Shown here one piece after another: positions 24,846 through 36,949 of a stretch of 64,000 nt of DNA (positions within the stretch are counted from its first letter, which is position 1; each line of letters begins with the position of its first letter). Origin of the DNA: Siniperca chuatsi (Eukaryota; Chordata; Actinopteri; Centrarchiformes; Sinipercidae); the NCBI RefSeq assembly GCF_020085105.1, contig NC_058057.1, positions 28,434,042 to 28,498,041 on the forward strand, in the 5' to 3' direction. The notes beneath the pieces were generated by a model, which was not told the DNA's origin, made no database searches, and was given only the letters and a program-made list of their open reading frames with translations. Made by a program: the position numbers and the translations under genes.

Positions 24846-25052
24846 AAGGTCCATTTAGCAGCTGTTCTGGAGCTTTCGATCATATCACACGATCTTCCTC
24901 AGCGGATGGAGTTTGCACGGTTGTCATGGAGACGTAGATAAAAAAAAGTCCTTAAAGTGCTCAGATGAAATCTGAACATCTGCAAAATCTATCTGCTGAT
25001 GAAGACTGTGTGCTACAGTCAAAAGCTCCAGAACAGCCACTAAATGGACCTT
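24846..25052. mobile_element. MITE with long inverted ends (fold-back element)
   Basis: The left end AAGGTCCATTTAGCAGCTGT and the complement of the right end AAGGTCCATTTAGTGGCTGT match. The inverted match continues inward for about 65 bp with roughly 80% identity (TCTGGAGCTTT, then CACACxxTCTTCxTCAGC). The total is 207 bp, so it could fold into a long hairpin. No target duplication is evident. A half-copy related to the same end (AAGGTCCACTTACTAGC) is at about 31109-31140, and another (GATAAGTGGACCTTA) at about 61370. Confidence 0.7.
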
Positions 25053-25244
25053 ATAGGAAGACTGTGTGATGTCATCTGATGATGTCATAGTGATGTCTAA
25101 CCTACAGCCTACGTTACAAACTGGAGGTTACCATGCAGGGACTCTATCCAGGTGCATTATGGGAGATGTAGGATCCAGTGTAGATCCCCCACTACACCAG
25201 CAGAAGTCCTCTTTAATAACAAAACACATGTTCAAGACGTTTAC

Positions 25245-25250
25245 TTTATT
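25245..25250 (-). promoter_or_regulatory. Candidate polyadenylation signal for akap5
   Basis: TTTATT on the plus strand gives AATAAA on the minus strand, about 640 bp past the akap5 stop codon. It is not the only possible site. Confidence 0.35.
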
Positions 25251-25891
25251 CACTCCGTGTCAGCAGGCGGTTTGAGGGGGGCGAGGGGGGACGCCATCCT
25301 CCTTTTTAGCAAAATGACCAAAACCCGTCCCCCTTGTTAACCGGCTCAGAAGCTGCTCTGCTTTGTCTCGTAGCGGCGCTTCACTTTGCCGCTCTTAATA
25401 AACGCCACGGTCTGAACACATGAGACGTCCTGGTGTCGAACTGCCTGTGGAGGACTGAACATGTCAGAGTCCGTTCTGGATTCTGGACCGCCATTTCTCC
25501 GACTGGTCTCTGCTCTCCCTGTGTGTGCGTTCCTCACTCGCTGACTGGACTCGCAGGCCGCTAAACCGGCGCCGTAAAGGCCGGAAAAGCTGCGGCGGTT
25601 AAAATAGAATAGGTGGCTCCCGTTGGCCCCCAGGTCAATGATGAGATCAGTTTAGCCAATCACAACAAGCGACAGGCAGCCAATACCTTTGCTGCTCTGT
25701 GTAAAAGCCTTGACACTTAACGTACTGATGATCTTTGCTGAGGTTGTTGTTTGATGAAAGAAACCCACGCTTCACCTCGCGGTGAGCGAAAACTTGCGTC
25801 TACTTTTTACCTTTTTCCTCTCAATTCTCAGATGTTTAAGATTAAAGTTTTTAAAACCTCCGAACAGCGTTCTTCCTCGCGTTGCTCGTCA

Positions 25892-27301
25892 TCAGGCGTG
25901 ATCTCTGCAGCCCTGCGACTCTCTGTGGACGCAGTCTGACTCGCTCTGCTGTTCTCTGGTCAGCTGATCCACGGCGGCGCTCATGGCGGCTCGGACCAGA
26001 GAGCAAGCCGTCTGAACCAGCTGCCGCTCGCTGTGGTCGAAGCCGAGGAGGCGGAGGAGGTGGTTGTGGTTCGCTGAGGAGGAACTGCCCTCCCAACACT
26101 CTTCGTCCTCCTCTTCATCCTCATGAGTCACGTCGTCTGGGGGAACCAGCTCGATCCGGATGGAGGGTCCGTCAGTCGATGGCTGAGGGGACTGTGAGCT
26201 AGTTTCAGCCGTCTTCTCCTCGCGGTGAAGCTCCGAGGCGTCCTGGGGAGACGTGGTTGAGGACGAAGGCGGATCACCAGCGTCCAGGACGACTTCGGTG
26301 GAAACCTCGTCTTTCGCGGAAAATACAACCTCTATTGCATCTTTTACAGGAACGTTGTTTGTGTCTGATTGGATTGTTTCTGATCCGCCTACAGCGTCCG
26401 TCGAATCCTCCTCGGTGACGTTGGTGTCACAAACCAGGTCTTCTGCTGGTGTTTCGTCTAGACTCTCTGCTGCAGCTCGCTGCTCCGTCGGCTGGACGCT
26501 CATCTCGGCCGTCACAACCTCCAGACTCCCGACAGTCACGTCACCGTGGAGTCCGGTGGGTTCGTCTTCGTGAGCTTCAGATGAACGTGGCGGCTCCTCG
26601 CGCTTCCTCGTGTCCTCCATGTTTTCCAGACGGAAACCAGACGATCTTTTCTTTCCTCCTTTGGTGAAAACATTTCGCAGTTTTTTCCGGAAGGTCATCA
26701 AAGGTTCGACGCCGTCGTTCTCCGCGAAATCTCTCGTCTGTTTGTGAGTTTGTCGAACGTCGGGCGAAGTCAGGAACCTTTTGAACGTCGGCCATGTCCT
26801 CGCGTTAAACCTCCTCTTCCCTTTAGAGTTTTCTTCTTCTGTGTTTGTGTTATGTAGTAAAGCTGCGTCTGTCTCCTGCAGCGCCCCCTCTGGTGGAACA
26901 GCACCGTCACTTTGCTGCTTCTCCGAACTTTCCTCAACGTCCTTCTTTTGCTTCCTGTTACAAACAACAGCAGGTGAGAATCTTCTCCACCACCTGCGTC
27001 TGTTTACCTTCCTGTTTGTGATGTCATCGTCCTCACCTGCAGCTCCACAGCGCCCCCTGGAGCCCTCGACGACGATGGCCGTTTCTGTCAGCTCAGCAGT
27101 AATACTATCACAGTATTTCAGTGAGGATTCATCCCCGCCGGTGTTTTCTGTCTTGTCTTTGTTAGTCTGAGCCTCAGGTCTGTCCTCCCCCACGCTCCTG
27201 GTCCTGGTTTTTCCCAGCAGCAGCCTGGGAGGACCCGTCAGCTTCCTCTTTAAAGTGAATTTCTCTGCTCGTCGGACGTTCTCTTCATCCTCCGTCGCCA
27301 T
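25892..27301 (-). CDS. akap5: A-kinase anchoring protein 5 (AKAP79/150 ortholog)
   Basis: One uninterrupted exon of 469 codons. Family role: a plasma-membrane and postsynaptic scaffold holding PKA, calcineurin and PKC near channels and receptors. The key evidence is the C-terminal amphipathic helix at about residues 424-450 (LVQTACSLVRAAM ... VDQLTRE), which lines up with the PKA-RII-binding helix of mammalian AKAP5. Three basic clusters, about 98-120 (RRRWWRRF ... RKQKK), 161-178 (KRRF ... WPTFKRFL) and 203-224 (TFRKKLRNVF ... KKRS), correspond to the three membrane-targeting basic regions. The middle is acidic and low in similarity, as in mammals. PSIRIE at 379-384 sits where the calcineurin PxIxIT-type site is expected. 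Position between mthfd1 and zbtb25 supports orthology. An acceptor at 27409-27408 shows a spliced 5' UTR. The mammalian protein is of similar length (about 430 residues). Confidence 0.85.
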   Translation of the reverse strand: MATEDEENVRRAEKFTLKRKLTGPPRLLLGKTRTRSVGEDRPEAQTNKDKTENTGGDESSLKYCDSITAELTETAIVVEGSRGRCGAAGEDDDITNRKVNRRRWWRRFSPAVVCNRKQKKDVEESSEKQQSDGAVPPEGALQETDAALLHNTNTEEENSKGKRRFNARTWPTFKRFLTSPDVRQTHKQTRDFAENDGVEPLMTFRKKLRNVFTKGGKKRSSGFRLENMEDTRKREEPPRSSEAHEDEPTGLHGDVTVGSLEVVTAEMSVQPTEQRAAAESLDETPAEDLVCDTNVTEEDSTDAVGGSETIQSDTNNVPVKDAIEVVFSAKDEVSTEVVLDAGDPPSSSTTSPQDASELHREEKTAETSSQSPQPSTDGPSIRIELVPPDDVTHEDEEEDEECWEGSSSSANHNHLLRLLGFDHSERQLVQTACSLVRAAMSAAVDQLTREQQSESDCVHRESQGCRDHA

Positions 27302-28620
27302 GGTTGGTCTCCACGGCGAAGCGAAGCGGTTTTTATACTTCCTGAAGGCGTTTCAGCTCCGATGAACCATCTGCTGCTGTTATCACTGAGATTAAACACC
27401 GGGGAACCTGCAGAGACAAAGAACCAGATTAAAGACTGTTGATTTATGGCAGATGGAGCAGCAGCATTAAACCTCATCATATCTGCTCTGAGAGCTCAAA
27501 CTGATGCATGATCATGAAATATGTTTCGCCAGAGTGAAAATCCTGTTTTCTGATCGTGACTGAAACGTTTCCGACTCCAAAGTGAAGCTCAAATCTCTGA
27601 ATATGACATGATTTTATTTGAGTAGCGCATTTCAAGGAAGAAGCACGAAGCTACATTTTGTTTCTGCGGAGCTTAAATTCACTCATTGAAAGTCACTTTG
27701 GACAAAAGCGTCGAGGCAGCGAGTCCAACGTGTGATGTTCTGGATAACAACAGTTTTTTTCCTGACTTGTGCAAAGACTTTAAACAGAGTCTCTTAAAAC
27801 AAAGTCAATGGGGAAATATTTCACACTGTTTTAACTACACCCCAAAATACAAACACATACAAAAATACATGCATGAGGCCATTTCCATAAACATGTTGCA
27901 CTGAAGGAAAATCACATTCAGGCAAAAACAAGATAAAAGCAAACTGATTCAACAGAAACAGAAAGTCCAGATGTTAATGCTGAAGGTCTGCACGGCGCTC
28001 AGGATCAACCTTTATTAGTTACACGGCTCACTGACGACAGCTTTCGACCGCAGCTAGTTTTCATCATCGGGGCTTCAAATGAAGAGAAATCCCTTCTACA
28101 CACTCATTCAGAGGTTTGTCCTCGTGGGGAGAACAGTGACGAGTTTCATTCAGAGATTAATAAACCAAACAAACAGAAAATAATGATAAACGCGGTTATT
28201 GACTCAAATGGAATATTTATATATAATCCGTCAAGTCTCTGGAGGAGTGAGTGACGGACGCTTTAATAATCTTTGCTGTTCTGAGCCTTAAAATGTTTTC
28301 ATCTGCAGTTTGTTCTGAATGAAACAGGAAACCTGCACACTTCATCATCATCATCATCATCAACATCAGAGGAAGACATCGGCTCATTCAACTAATCTGG
28401 AAATCCTCAGAGCTCCGCTGATCCCAGATCAGAGTTCAGATCTTTTACCACAGAAGCGCCGAGGAGACGTCGGATCACCTGAACATCCGTAAAGTTTCTA
28501 CTCCTTGTTTTCGTTTGTTAATGATGTCATCAGAATAAAAGATCAAGTCTCACCTGAACTGGATCTTCTTCCCTCTCAGATCTGTGTCTCCACGAGAGCA
28601 GAGGAGGCGCCGAGCTGGTC
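27302..28620 (-). promoter_or_regulatory. akap5 5' UTR with probable non-coding first exon
   Basis: Upstream of the akap5 ATG the minus strand has TTTGTCTCTGCAG|GTTCCCC (acceptor at 27409-27408). A strong donor, CCAGTTCAG|GTGAGACT, lies at 28554/28553, so a non-coding exon ending at 28554 is likely. The intervening 1.1 kb holds no recognised gene or repeat apart from ATC triplets near 28345. Confidence 0.5.
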
Positions 28621-28806
28621 TCTCTCCAGCCGCCCCAGTTTCCATGGCAACCACACTGATTGGCGTTTTGTTTTACAGAAATTGCTTCTTCAATAAGGGG
28701 GGGGGGACCACCTCCTCCTCCAGGGGACACGAACAGGAAACAAGATTTGGTTTCATTTCCCATAATGACTTTCTACTGGCTGTGCTATCTGTATGGATAC
28801 AAACAG

Positions 28807-28848
<42 letters not shown>

Positions 28849-30084
28849 ATAGAAATAACACCAAACAACTAAAAGATCAAAGAGAAGACTGTACCTTTAA
28901 GATTTTGTCCCAAACTACAGTATGGACGTAATGCTGCTGTATTGATCAGTGATCAGTTATTGATCTGCTGCAGCTCTGATGTCGTCGTCTATTTTTAAAG
29001 GTGTGAAGAAGAACCTCAGCAGCTTTTGTTTCTATAGCGATGGAGGGTAAAAATACATCCACGTGTCCCTAAGCAACAGCAGATCGACCAATCAGAGCCT
29101 CGGACAGGTGAGAGCAGGAGAAAGAGCCCTCACCTGTCGACACGCAGGAAGTCTCTGGGCTGAACCCTTTCTTCAGTTCGGCTGCACTGATCTGTGACCA
29201 GCAGGCGGAGGCTGATCTCTGCTGGGCTGGAAATGTGAACGCTGGACCCGATCAGACCTCCATGTTATCAGCCAATCACCGAGCACCATCGCCTGCCTCT
29301 GAGCAAACCACCTGCAGCTTCACCTCAGCCAGAACAGACGTATCCTTCCGTTCTTTCGGTAAAATATAATAATATACATATTTGTTTTCAACCCAAAAAT
29401 ATTCGCAATATTTGATTTTTTTAAAGAAGTTAAAAAACTCTTATTATAAGAATAACATCAAGAAAAAAGCAACAATGAGGATAAATTCATCTCATCAGTG
29501 AGAGATTAACGTTACATGAACTGATTATTATTATTATTATTATTATTATTATTGTCATATTTATATATATATAACAAGTCAAACTTGAATGAAAAAACAT
29601 TTGTGCTTTTGTAAATATTATTCGTTCGGTCTGGACCTGCTCTACAGGAAAAGAGAGAACTTCTGTTATGAACGGTCGCTGTATAAATAAAACTGGAGTC
29701 AATTTGTCATTTTACAAGTAAAGTCATAATTTCTCCGATTGTTGAGTTTTTCCTTAAAAAAATTGCAACTTTATTCTCATAAAAACCTATTTATGACATT
29801 AGATCTGGGATTTCAAACACACAGTATTTTGTAATGTTGTCATTCTGAGATAAAAGTCTAATTACAAGAATAAAACGTCTGAATATTAAACTTTAAATGA
29901 AATTTACAGTTTTCTCGTCTCCGGATCAAATCTGAGGAAAAAAACCTTCAAAATAAAATAAACTTCAGGATCAGAAGATTTTTCACAACTTGATGTTTTT
30001 TTCCATCATAAATCTCCAGATGTTGAACTGGCGACAGTCGGCGTGTCGAGCTTCGTGCTGCTTTATATTCTGACATCAAAATGT
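28621..30084. other. Intergenic with an (AT)n run and a LINE tail
   Basis: (AT)n lies at 28810-28844 and (ATT)n at about 29524-29553. At about 29625-29703 there is a plus-strand LINE 3' end (GGTCTGGACCTGCTCTACAG ... CTGTATAAATAAAACTGGA), the same tail type as the LINE at 1-1755. No gene recognised. Confidence 0.6.
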
Positions 30085-30935
30085 CTCCAGAGTGCCATTC
30101 AGTCTCTGTTTGGCAGAAGTTAAGTGCTGGTTTGAGGATCAGACTGAGATCATGTTATTTGGGAATAAGGCGTGTGTGGATGTTGACTGATGGGGGAACC
30201 TTGGTGTCGTTTTTGACTCTGAGCTCAAATTTGAGCAGCAAATCAATGCTGTTGTTAAGAATAGTTTCTTCCATCTTAGATCAATATCTAAACTGAAATC
30301 TATTCTTACTCTTAATGATATGGAGAAGGTTGTTCACGCCTTTGTGTCTTCAGGTTTGGATTATTGTAATGTATTGTATTTGGGTGTGAGTCAGGCTTCT
30401 CTCTCCCGTTTGCAGCTTGTTCAGAACTCAGCTGCTAGACTTTTAACGGGTACTAAGAAGAGAGAACACATTACTCCGGTTTTAATGAAACTACATTGGT
30501 TTCCCATACGATACAGAATTCAATACAAAGCACTGTTGTACGTTTTAAGTCTCTGCATGGTCTAGCCCTGAGTGTGTTACTGATCTAATCAGCCGCTGTC
30601 AATCCAGCAGATCTCTGCGCTCAAATGATCAGTTGCTTCTTGTGGTTCCACGTACGCGTCTAAAATGTGAAGGCGATCGGGCGTTTTCTGTCGCAGCTCC
30701 GAGGCTGTGGAACGACCTTCCTCTGTCTCTAAGAACTCGTCCTTCATTGGGTGTTTCTCAGAGTGCGCTTAAAACTTACTTGTTTTCTTTAGCGTTTGAC
30801 AGTGCTGTGTAGGTGTGTATGTCATACGTTTGTTTTCTGTTTTTTCTGTTTCTTTTTTATATTTTGCGTGCAGCACTTTGGTTCCACTTGTGGTGTTGAA
30901 AGTGCTTTATAAATAAAGTTGAGTTGAGAATAAAG
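30085..30935 (+). mobile_element. L2/CR1-group LINE, 5'-truncated 3' part
   Basis: Conceptual translation gives TEIMLFGNKACVDVD, LGVVFDSELKFEQQINAVVK, then HAFVSSGLDYCNVLYLG, ARLLTGTKKREHITPVL, PRTRLKCEGDRAFSVAAPRL and LRTRPSLGVSQSALKTYLF, the C-terminal part of a fish LINE. The 3' tail is GTGCTTTATAAATAAAGTTG. A few frame breaks are present. It is a different subfamily from the copy at 1-1755. Confidence 0.85.
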
Positions 30936-33246
30936 TTGTGATATTGAAATGAATCTGTAGTCCTGTCCGCTGAAGGCCTGATGCCAGTCGTCAGTGTGGA
31001 TACTCAGTTACCCAGAATGCCTCTGGGCAGCGCCCTGCTCCGCTCTCTGCTGACGCCTGCTGGACAGAAACTGTTTAAACAGTTTAACCTTCTGCTCCTC
31101 AACAGAGCTCAAAGGTCCACTTACTAGCTTTTCCGAGCGGTCAGCAGTCTTTGATGACCATGATCCTCTGTTGAAAGGTCAGGAATGAGCTCTCGTGTTT
31201 GTTTTCTTTATTGCTGTAAGTTTATTATGAGTTCTCCTGTTTTTCTTGGTGGTTCTTTTACTTGTATTGGTTTGTCCTGGGAAAACCCAGGTGTTTCCAG
31301 GCGTTTCCAGGCGTTTCCAGGCGTGATGAGCAGCTGATGTTCAGAGTCTGAGTGGGATTATTTTACCAACGCGTTGCTCTTGTTTTTAATCATCAATAAT
31401 AAAAGAAAAGTTTTAACTTTAACGTAGGAGTGAGTTCCATCTTTTGTTTTCGTTGTTTCACATAAAACAAATAAAAAACCTTCGACGACTCTTTAAAGGA
31501 AAGTTCGTTATAAATTCAGTGAAAAGATTTGTTAATTGCAGGTTTATATCAGAACAGCTCCTCGCTTCTGATTGGTGGAAAAAGACATTTATTTACAAAA
31601 CTTTATTGTTCCATCAATGAAAAAACAGACGTCTATGTACAAAACATGTCAACACAAAACTTACAGTTTAGATTTTTTTTTAGAGTGAAACACAGAATGA
31701 AGACGACGTCACGACTGTCAATCAGACATTCACCGATCAATAATCAATAACATCTCAACCGTGAAGTCAATGAGCGCCGGTCACGTGACCACAGACCCAG
31801 CAGACGACTCAGTCTAAAGGACCATAACACTGTTTTCTCCCGTGATTCATCCCCAAACTGTGTGGGCTTGTAACCCTTTCAAAATAAAGTGACATCCTGT
31901 GATGTCATCGTGTGCCATGACACTCATTATAACAGATTGTACCATTTAACGTATTTCACATTAAGTGAATGTTTTCACTGTTTCACAAGAAACAAATCAG
32001 AAATGAGAGAAAGAAAAACAGAACGCTTTCTTTAATCGTTCAGTCGACATGTGACCCCTGAGGTGAGCGGACCAGCAGGTAGTGGTACTTCCTCCATGAT
32101 GCTTATTATTATTTCATGTCCCTCCTTTTTTTTTTTTTTAAATGTGCCTATTGTTTATTGTGTTGTTGTTGTATAAAGAAACTAAATGACTGCGACGAAT
32201 TATAAAAGCTGATTTTCACAGAGACGAACTGAAACCAACAAACTGCCCAGAAGGAAGCAAATCGATCTATAAACTGCAGAATGATTGAAAATGTAAACGT
32301 TACGATATTTAAATAAACAGTGTTATGATCCTTTAAGGGAAGTTTTTTTTTTCTATTTTGGGTTAAAGTTCAGCTCAGAGAAAAAACTCTGAAATAAAAA
32401 GCAGGAAGCTTCAGTTCGAGGGTTCTTCACGCTTCTAGAAAAAGAACAATTTGGTCAAAACATCAGTTTAAAAAAAGCTGGTAAACGTTTTCAGTGAGCG
32501 GACGGATTATTTTGACTCTTCACTCAGATTGTCATGAAGCCGAGAGCTTCGCTTTACTGACGGACACGACACAAACAACCATCAAGCCACCACACGAAGG
32601 CACTGCTGCTGCTTTCAACACGTTTCTTTTGACTCCGAGTCTAAAGACCCGGCCGCGGTTCGACTCCTGCGTCGCACCGATGGAAGCTTTACGCTACAGG
32701 AGCCGCCATCCGCTCGCTCCGTCGCTCGCTGTTCGCTGGTGAGTGTGGAAGATCAGGATTCAACGTTTCTCTGCAGGACGAATTTCACACAAATAAACAC
32801 AAACCGATGAGATGAAAATGATCAGCAGGCTGTGGCGTCAATGTTATCTGAAGGGTGCGCCTGCAACTAACGTTATTTTCATTATCGATTAATCCGCTGA
32901 TTATTTTCTCGATTAACTGATTAATCGTGTTGTTTGCAAAATGTCAGAAAATAAGAGTCCAAGGCGTCTTCAAATGTCTCGTCTTGCCCGACCAACAGTC
33001 CAAAACCCAAAGCGATTTACTGAGACAAAGACAAAGAAAACCAGCAAATATTCACACGAGAGAAACAGAAGTTAGAAAATTACTCAAAACAATTCATCGA
33101 TTTTCAAAACATTTTCTGTCGATCGACTAATCAATGAATCGACTAATCGTTGCAGCACTACTGAAGTTTATGAGCTATAACTCTTAAAACCAACAGTCCG
33201 ACCCTCTCAGCTGATGACCACAGCCCCACACTATGATCACATGACT

Positions 33247-33281
<35 letters not shown>

Positions 33282-33457
33282 GCACAGGTACCGGACCATC
33301 AGACAGCAGCAGAGACAGAAACAGAACAACAACACAAACCTCACACAGTCCAGTCTGAGTCCAGAGAAAACGTCTCCCGGATCAACTCGTCTTTTCACTA
33401 CCAGAGTGCTCCGTCACGCCTTGAGGTGAGACGCCTGTCATGGTTCATCTGATGACA
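30936..33457. other. Intergenic; contains half-MITE and a MITE at 32859-33158
   Basis: A short tandem GGCGTTTCCA lies at about 31290-31325. A half-copy of the AAGGTCCA-ended MITE is near 31109. (CA)n lies at 33251-33278. The remaining sequence is unassigned and would include the 3' UTR of zbtb25 near its right edge. Confidence 0.5.
32859..33158. mobile_element. MITE with ATTAATCGAT-rich inverted ends
   Basis: The left end GCCTGCAACTAACGTTATTT and the complement of the right end GTGCTGCAACGATTAGTCGA share GCAAC(G)AxTA plus repeated ATTAATC/CGATTA words on both flanks. This is a widely dispersed fish short element (known to me by sight, family name not certain). A diverged relative lies at about 38040-38300. 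Confidence 0.6.
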
Positions 33458-35441
33458 TCACTCGACGGGCACGCCGTCCACGCTCTCCTGGGAGACCTCA
33501 GAGTCCAGGGAGTAGCAGGAGCTGCCGTTGTCCTGAGTGTCCCTGTTGGCCTCCTCAGAGAGCGCGGCGGTGCCGGCCGAGGCCGGGCCCCCGGCCCCGC
33601 CCCCTGCCCCGGGCTCCGCCGCGCCCTCGCAGAAGTGGGCGGAGGCCTGGAAGAGCTGGCTGCAGAGGCGGTTGTAGCGGTGGTAGCGGGACGGTTTGCC
33701 GGTGTGGGTGTACATGTGCTCCTGCAGCTGGCTCTTGTGGGAGAAGCGCAGGCTGCAGACGGCGCAGGTGATCTTGCGTTTACGTGAGTGCAGGACGGCG
33801 GGGGTGGGGCTGCTCCCCCCTCCTCCGCCCCCCCCTCCGCCCCTGCTCCTCCTCAGCTCTGCAGCCAGCTGGTTAGCGAGAGCCTGGCTCTGTCTCAGTG
33901 CCTCCTCCAGACAGCCTGCGTCCAGCTGCTCCTGGGCCCCTGGCGGCCCCTCCTCCACGCCGGCGTCCAGCTCGCCGCCCTGCGACAGCCCCTCCATCAG
34001 GCGGGTGGGGTCGAGGGCGTGGCTGAACAGGTGCTCCCGCAGGCCCTCGGGGGAGGAGCAGCGCTCTCCACAGCGGGGACACAGCAGGACCAGGGCCCGG
34101 TCTTTGAACAGGAGGCCCTGACTGGGACTGCTACCCTGAGCCGGAGATGGAGACCCCACCCCTGCCCCTCCTCACCCTCGCCATCCTCCCCCTCCTCCTC
34201 CTCCAACCGCTCCTGCTTGATGCGAGTCGAGATGTCCGAGTCGTCTCCGGACGCCACGGAGCAGACGTTGCGCAGCGCCGAAGCCTGGCGGTCTGACGGG
34301 ATCCCCTCCAGTCCGACAGTGAGGGACAGCTGGGAGTGGGACCGTCCCCCCCGGCCGGAGGAGCGTCCATCCTCGGGGGCCCCGCAGGACACCGTGGTGG
34401 ACTTGGGGACTCCGGGCGCCTCCTTGTTGGCCAGCTGGGAGGAGATCTGGATGCCGTACAGGTTGGACATGCGGACCACGTCTGCGGCGGCGTCGGCGGT
34501 TCCCTCGCCGGGTTTCCGGCACAGCTGGTAGGCGTGAAGGAACTTGATGCCTTCCTGGAGCCGGCTCTGGTCCACCGGCTGTTTGGGACACATGCCGGTG
34601 TACATGATGTGCAGCAGGTAGCTGAAGACGTCCGGCTGGATGTCTGTGGGCTGGATCTTTATACACTCGCTGAGGACAGAGACAGGAGACAATACGCGTC
34701 AGTGCCAACTTTTCAACAGCTGTTTGCCCTGTTTCAGGACTCTCAGGTGCTCCGCTCTGCTTTGGTCTGACTGTTTCATTTGTTCTGACTAAAGTGCATT
34801 TCTAGACTTTCAATAATAACTTTAGCCCTGCGTGGAAAAACGCCGTGTTGCTGTGTTGGCCAATCAAATACATGCAAGCTCACATCCTGGTGGGTTACTT
34901 TATTATTAGTATTAGTATTAGATAACTGGACTTCCTGGATCGTACCTAAACACAACACCAACAGCCTCCTGCGTCTTCACACAGGGCTGTTTTCGGTCTG
35001 AAGCCCAAAAATGTTCAAAGGCTTGTTTGTAGTTTGTAAGAGGAGACGCTGAAGTCAGAGGTGACGACCCTCCACATTACAAAACACAAAACAGCAACAA
35101 GGTCTACAAAACTGAAGCACAGCCCGCGATCACGTAAGAAACTTAAAATTTATAAATAATCAGAAACAAAACCATCTGCAGCTTTTCTGCAGGAGCCCTG
35201 TAGCTTCTCTCGCGGGTCAGGTGTTCGTGTTATTTCGTCCACCCCCCCCCCCCCCACCACCACCTGACCTGGACTGGTGGATGAAGATCATCTTGAAGTA
35301 GTTAGAGAAGGCGGCCAGCACGGCTCGGTGAGCTTTAAAGTAGACGTTTCCGATGGCGACGGTGCAGTCGCACAGGAAGCCGAACTCTCTCTGAACGTTG
35401 AGCTGCTGCAGCAGGAAGAGGCTGTGAGACGACACCTCCAT
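33458..35441 (-). CDS. zbtb25: Zinc finger and BTB domain-containing protein 25 (with an apparent frameshift)
   Basis: Coding exon 1 is 35441-35269 and exon 2 is 34669-33458; donor TCCAG|GTCAGG, acceptor CCTCAG|CGAGTG. Exon 1 starts eight bases after an acceptor (GTTGCAG|GGTGGGTC-ATG) and gives [20 protein letters not shown], the BTB start. Exon 2 completes the BTB domain ([29 protein letters not shown]), then SNLYGIQIS. After a linker come two C2H2 fingers ([42 protein letters not shown]) and the end [11 protein letters not shown]. The family acts as a nuclear transcription regulator. The N-terminal and C-terminal parts of exon 2 are in different frames; the switch falls in a G-run near 34150-34165. 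Everything else is well conserved, so a one-base assembly error or homopolymer indel is more likely than a pseudogene. Mammalian ZBTB25 is about 435 residues; the expected size here is similar. Confidence 0.85.
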
Positions 35442-36909
35442 GACCCACCCTGCAACACACAGCATTCAGACAGTAAAACCACACCCGCGTTTCAACAGGA
35501 TCGTATAGTAAAACACTCAGGGGTCCCGCTGGTTTTGGAACTACAGTTCACACGATGGGGGGTGTAAACAGGAAGTACATGGATCCATTCAGTCAGCTGT
35601 GAGCTTCAGCTTCCTGTTGTTATATTTGTCTACATGCAGTCAGACTGTCCCGTCAGAGCAGCCGAACCAGCAGTCAGCAGCTCCTGTCTGCAGTGGACCC
35701 GTGGACGGACAGACAGCTGTCTCTGGATCACTGCGAGACTGAAGGAAACTTAGAAACAGCAGGATTCTCAGGCAGGTTCTGCAGCCGCTTTCTCCTCTGG
35801 TGTCTAAGCTGGTTTCTGGAGGTTTATTCTGGACGGACGTCAGAGACGATGATGTCCTCTGGAAGTGCGAGTCGCGCTGAGTGATTCGACGTGTGTTTCA
35901 TGTCTGTGAGTTCAGACCTGACGGAGTTATGAGAGTTTTAAAGCGTCTCAATCTCCTCCGTCAGCTGTGAGTCTCTGCTGCAGCTCCACCTGCTGACAAA
36001 CTACAATAACTGACTTCCTGTAGTTTTTACAACACCTGCACGCACCTGTCCCTGTCACCTCACGCCTCTCTCCCTCCGGAGCCTGAAAGCTCTGTCCTCT
36101 GGGGTTAATAAAGACTCTCTCCTGCCAGGTGAAGATAACATTTCCGTTGGACTGGATCTTTATTAACTCCCAACGCAGACGGAGACAGGAAGCGCAGGTT
36201 TAATGACGCCACGGCAGAGCGGCGGCGAGGCGGCACGAACAGCAGCAGGAGCCCGAAACTGAATTCAGACATCACTGCTTTCATTATTTACACCAGCCAG
36301 GTCGTTCAGCTGCGTCTCCGTCCGTAACGCGGTTTCCCGTAACGTGGTTCTGGACTCGCAGGCGATGTTTCGCTGTGTATCCGTTAGCTCGTTTTATTTA
36401 AACGCGAAAACGCCGTAACAGTAAAGTGTCTCTGCTGCCGCGCGGAGCTTTTTAGCCTCTTTTAGCTCCTAGTTTCTGAGAAATGGTTCATAGCGAAACA
36501 CTACAACACCCATGAGCCTCCTTGCCAGGGAGAAGAGGCGTGAATCAGAGCGGCGGTGGATTCAGAACGACACATGTTGCCATGGTTACTGAATTCACTC
36601 AAAACTGACCCAGAAATGAAAAGCGAACCGATTGCTGCTGTTAGCAGCGCAGCTAACAGAGCTTTGGGCTCTGTGATTGGCTGTTTGTTAGTGAAATGCA
36701 CCCTGGGAGTCGGAGTTGACGTCTACCTCAAACTGTCCGGTAGAGCTCTCGTTCATTAACGCCACCATGTTTAGTGACCTCACGTGATCCCCAGCAGGCT
36801 CCGCCCACCTTCAGCCTGAGCTCAGGTGCAATGAGACAGAGCCGAGGACACCTGGACAGGTGAGCAGGAGGTCACCAGCTGACCTCTGACGTCAGTGAAG
36901 GTCACCTGA

Positions 36910-36949
<40 letters not shown>

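Noticed and set aside
33440-34531. Long plus-strand open frames opposite zbtb25
   Set aside because: They are antisense shadows of the GC-rich zbtb25 exon.
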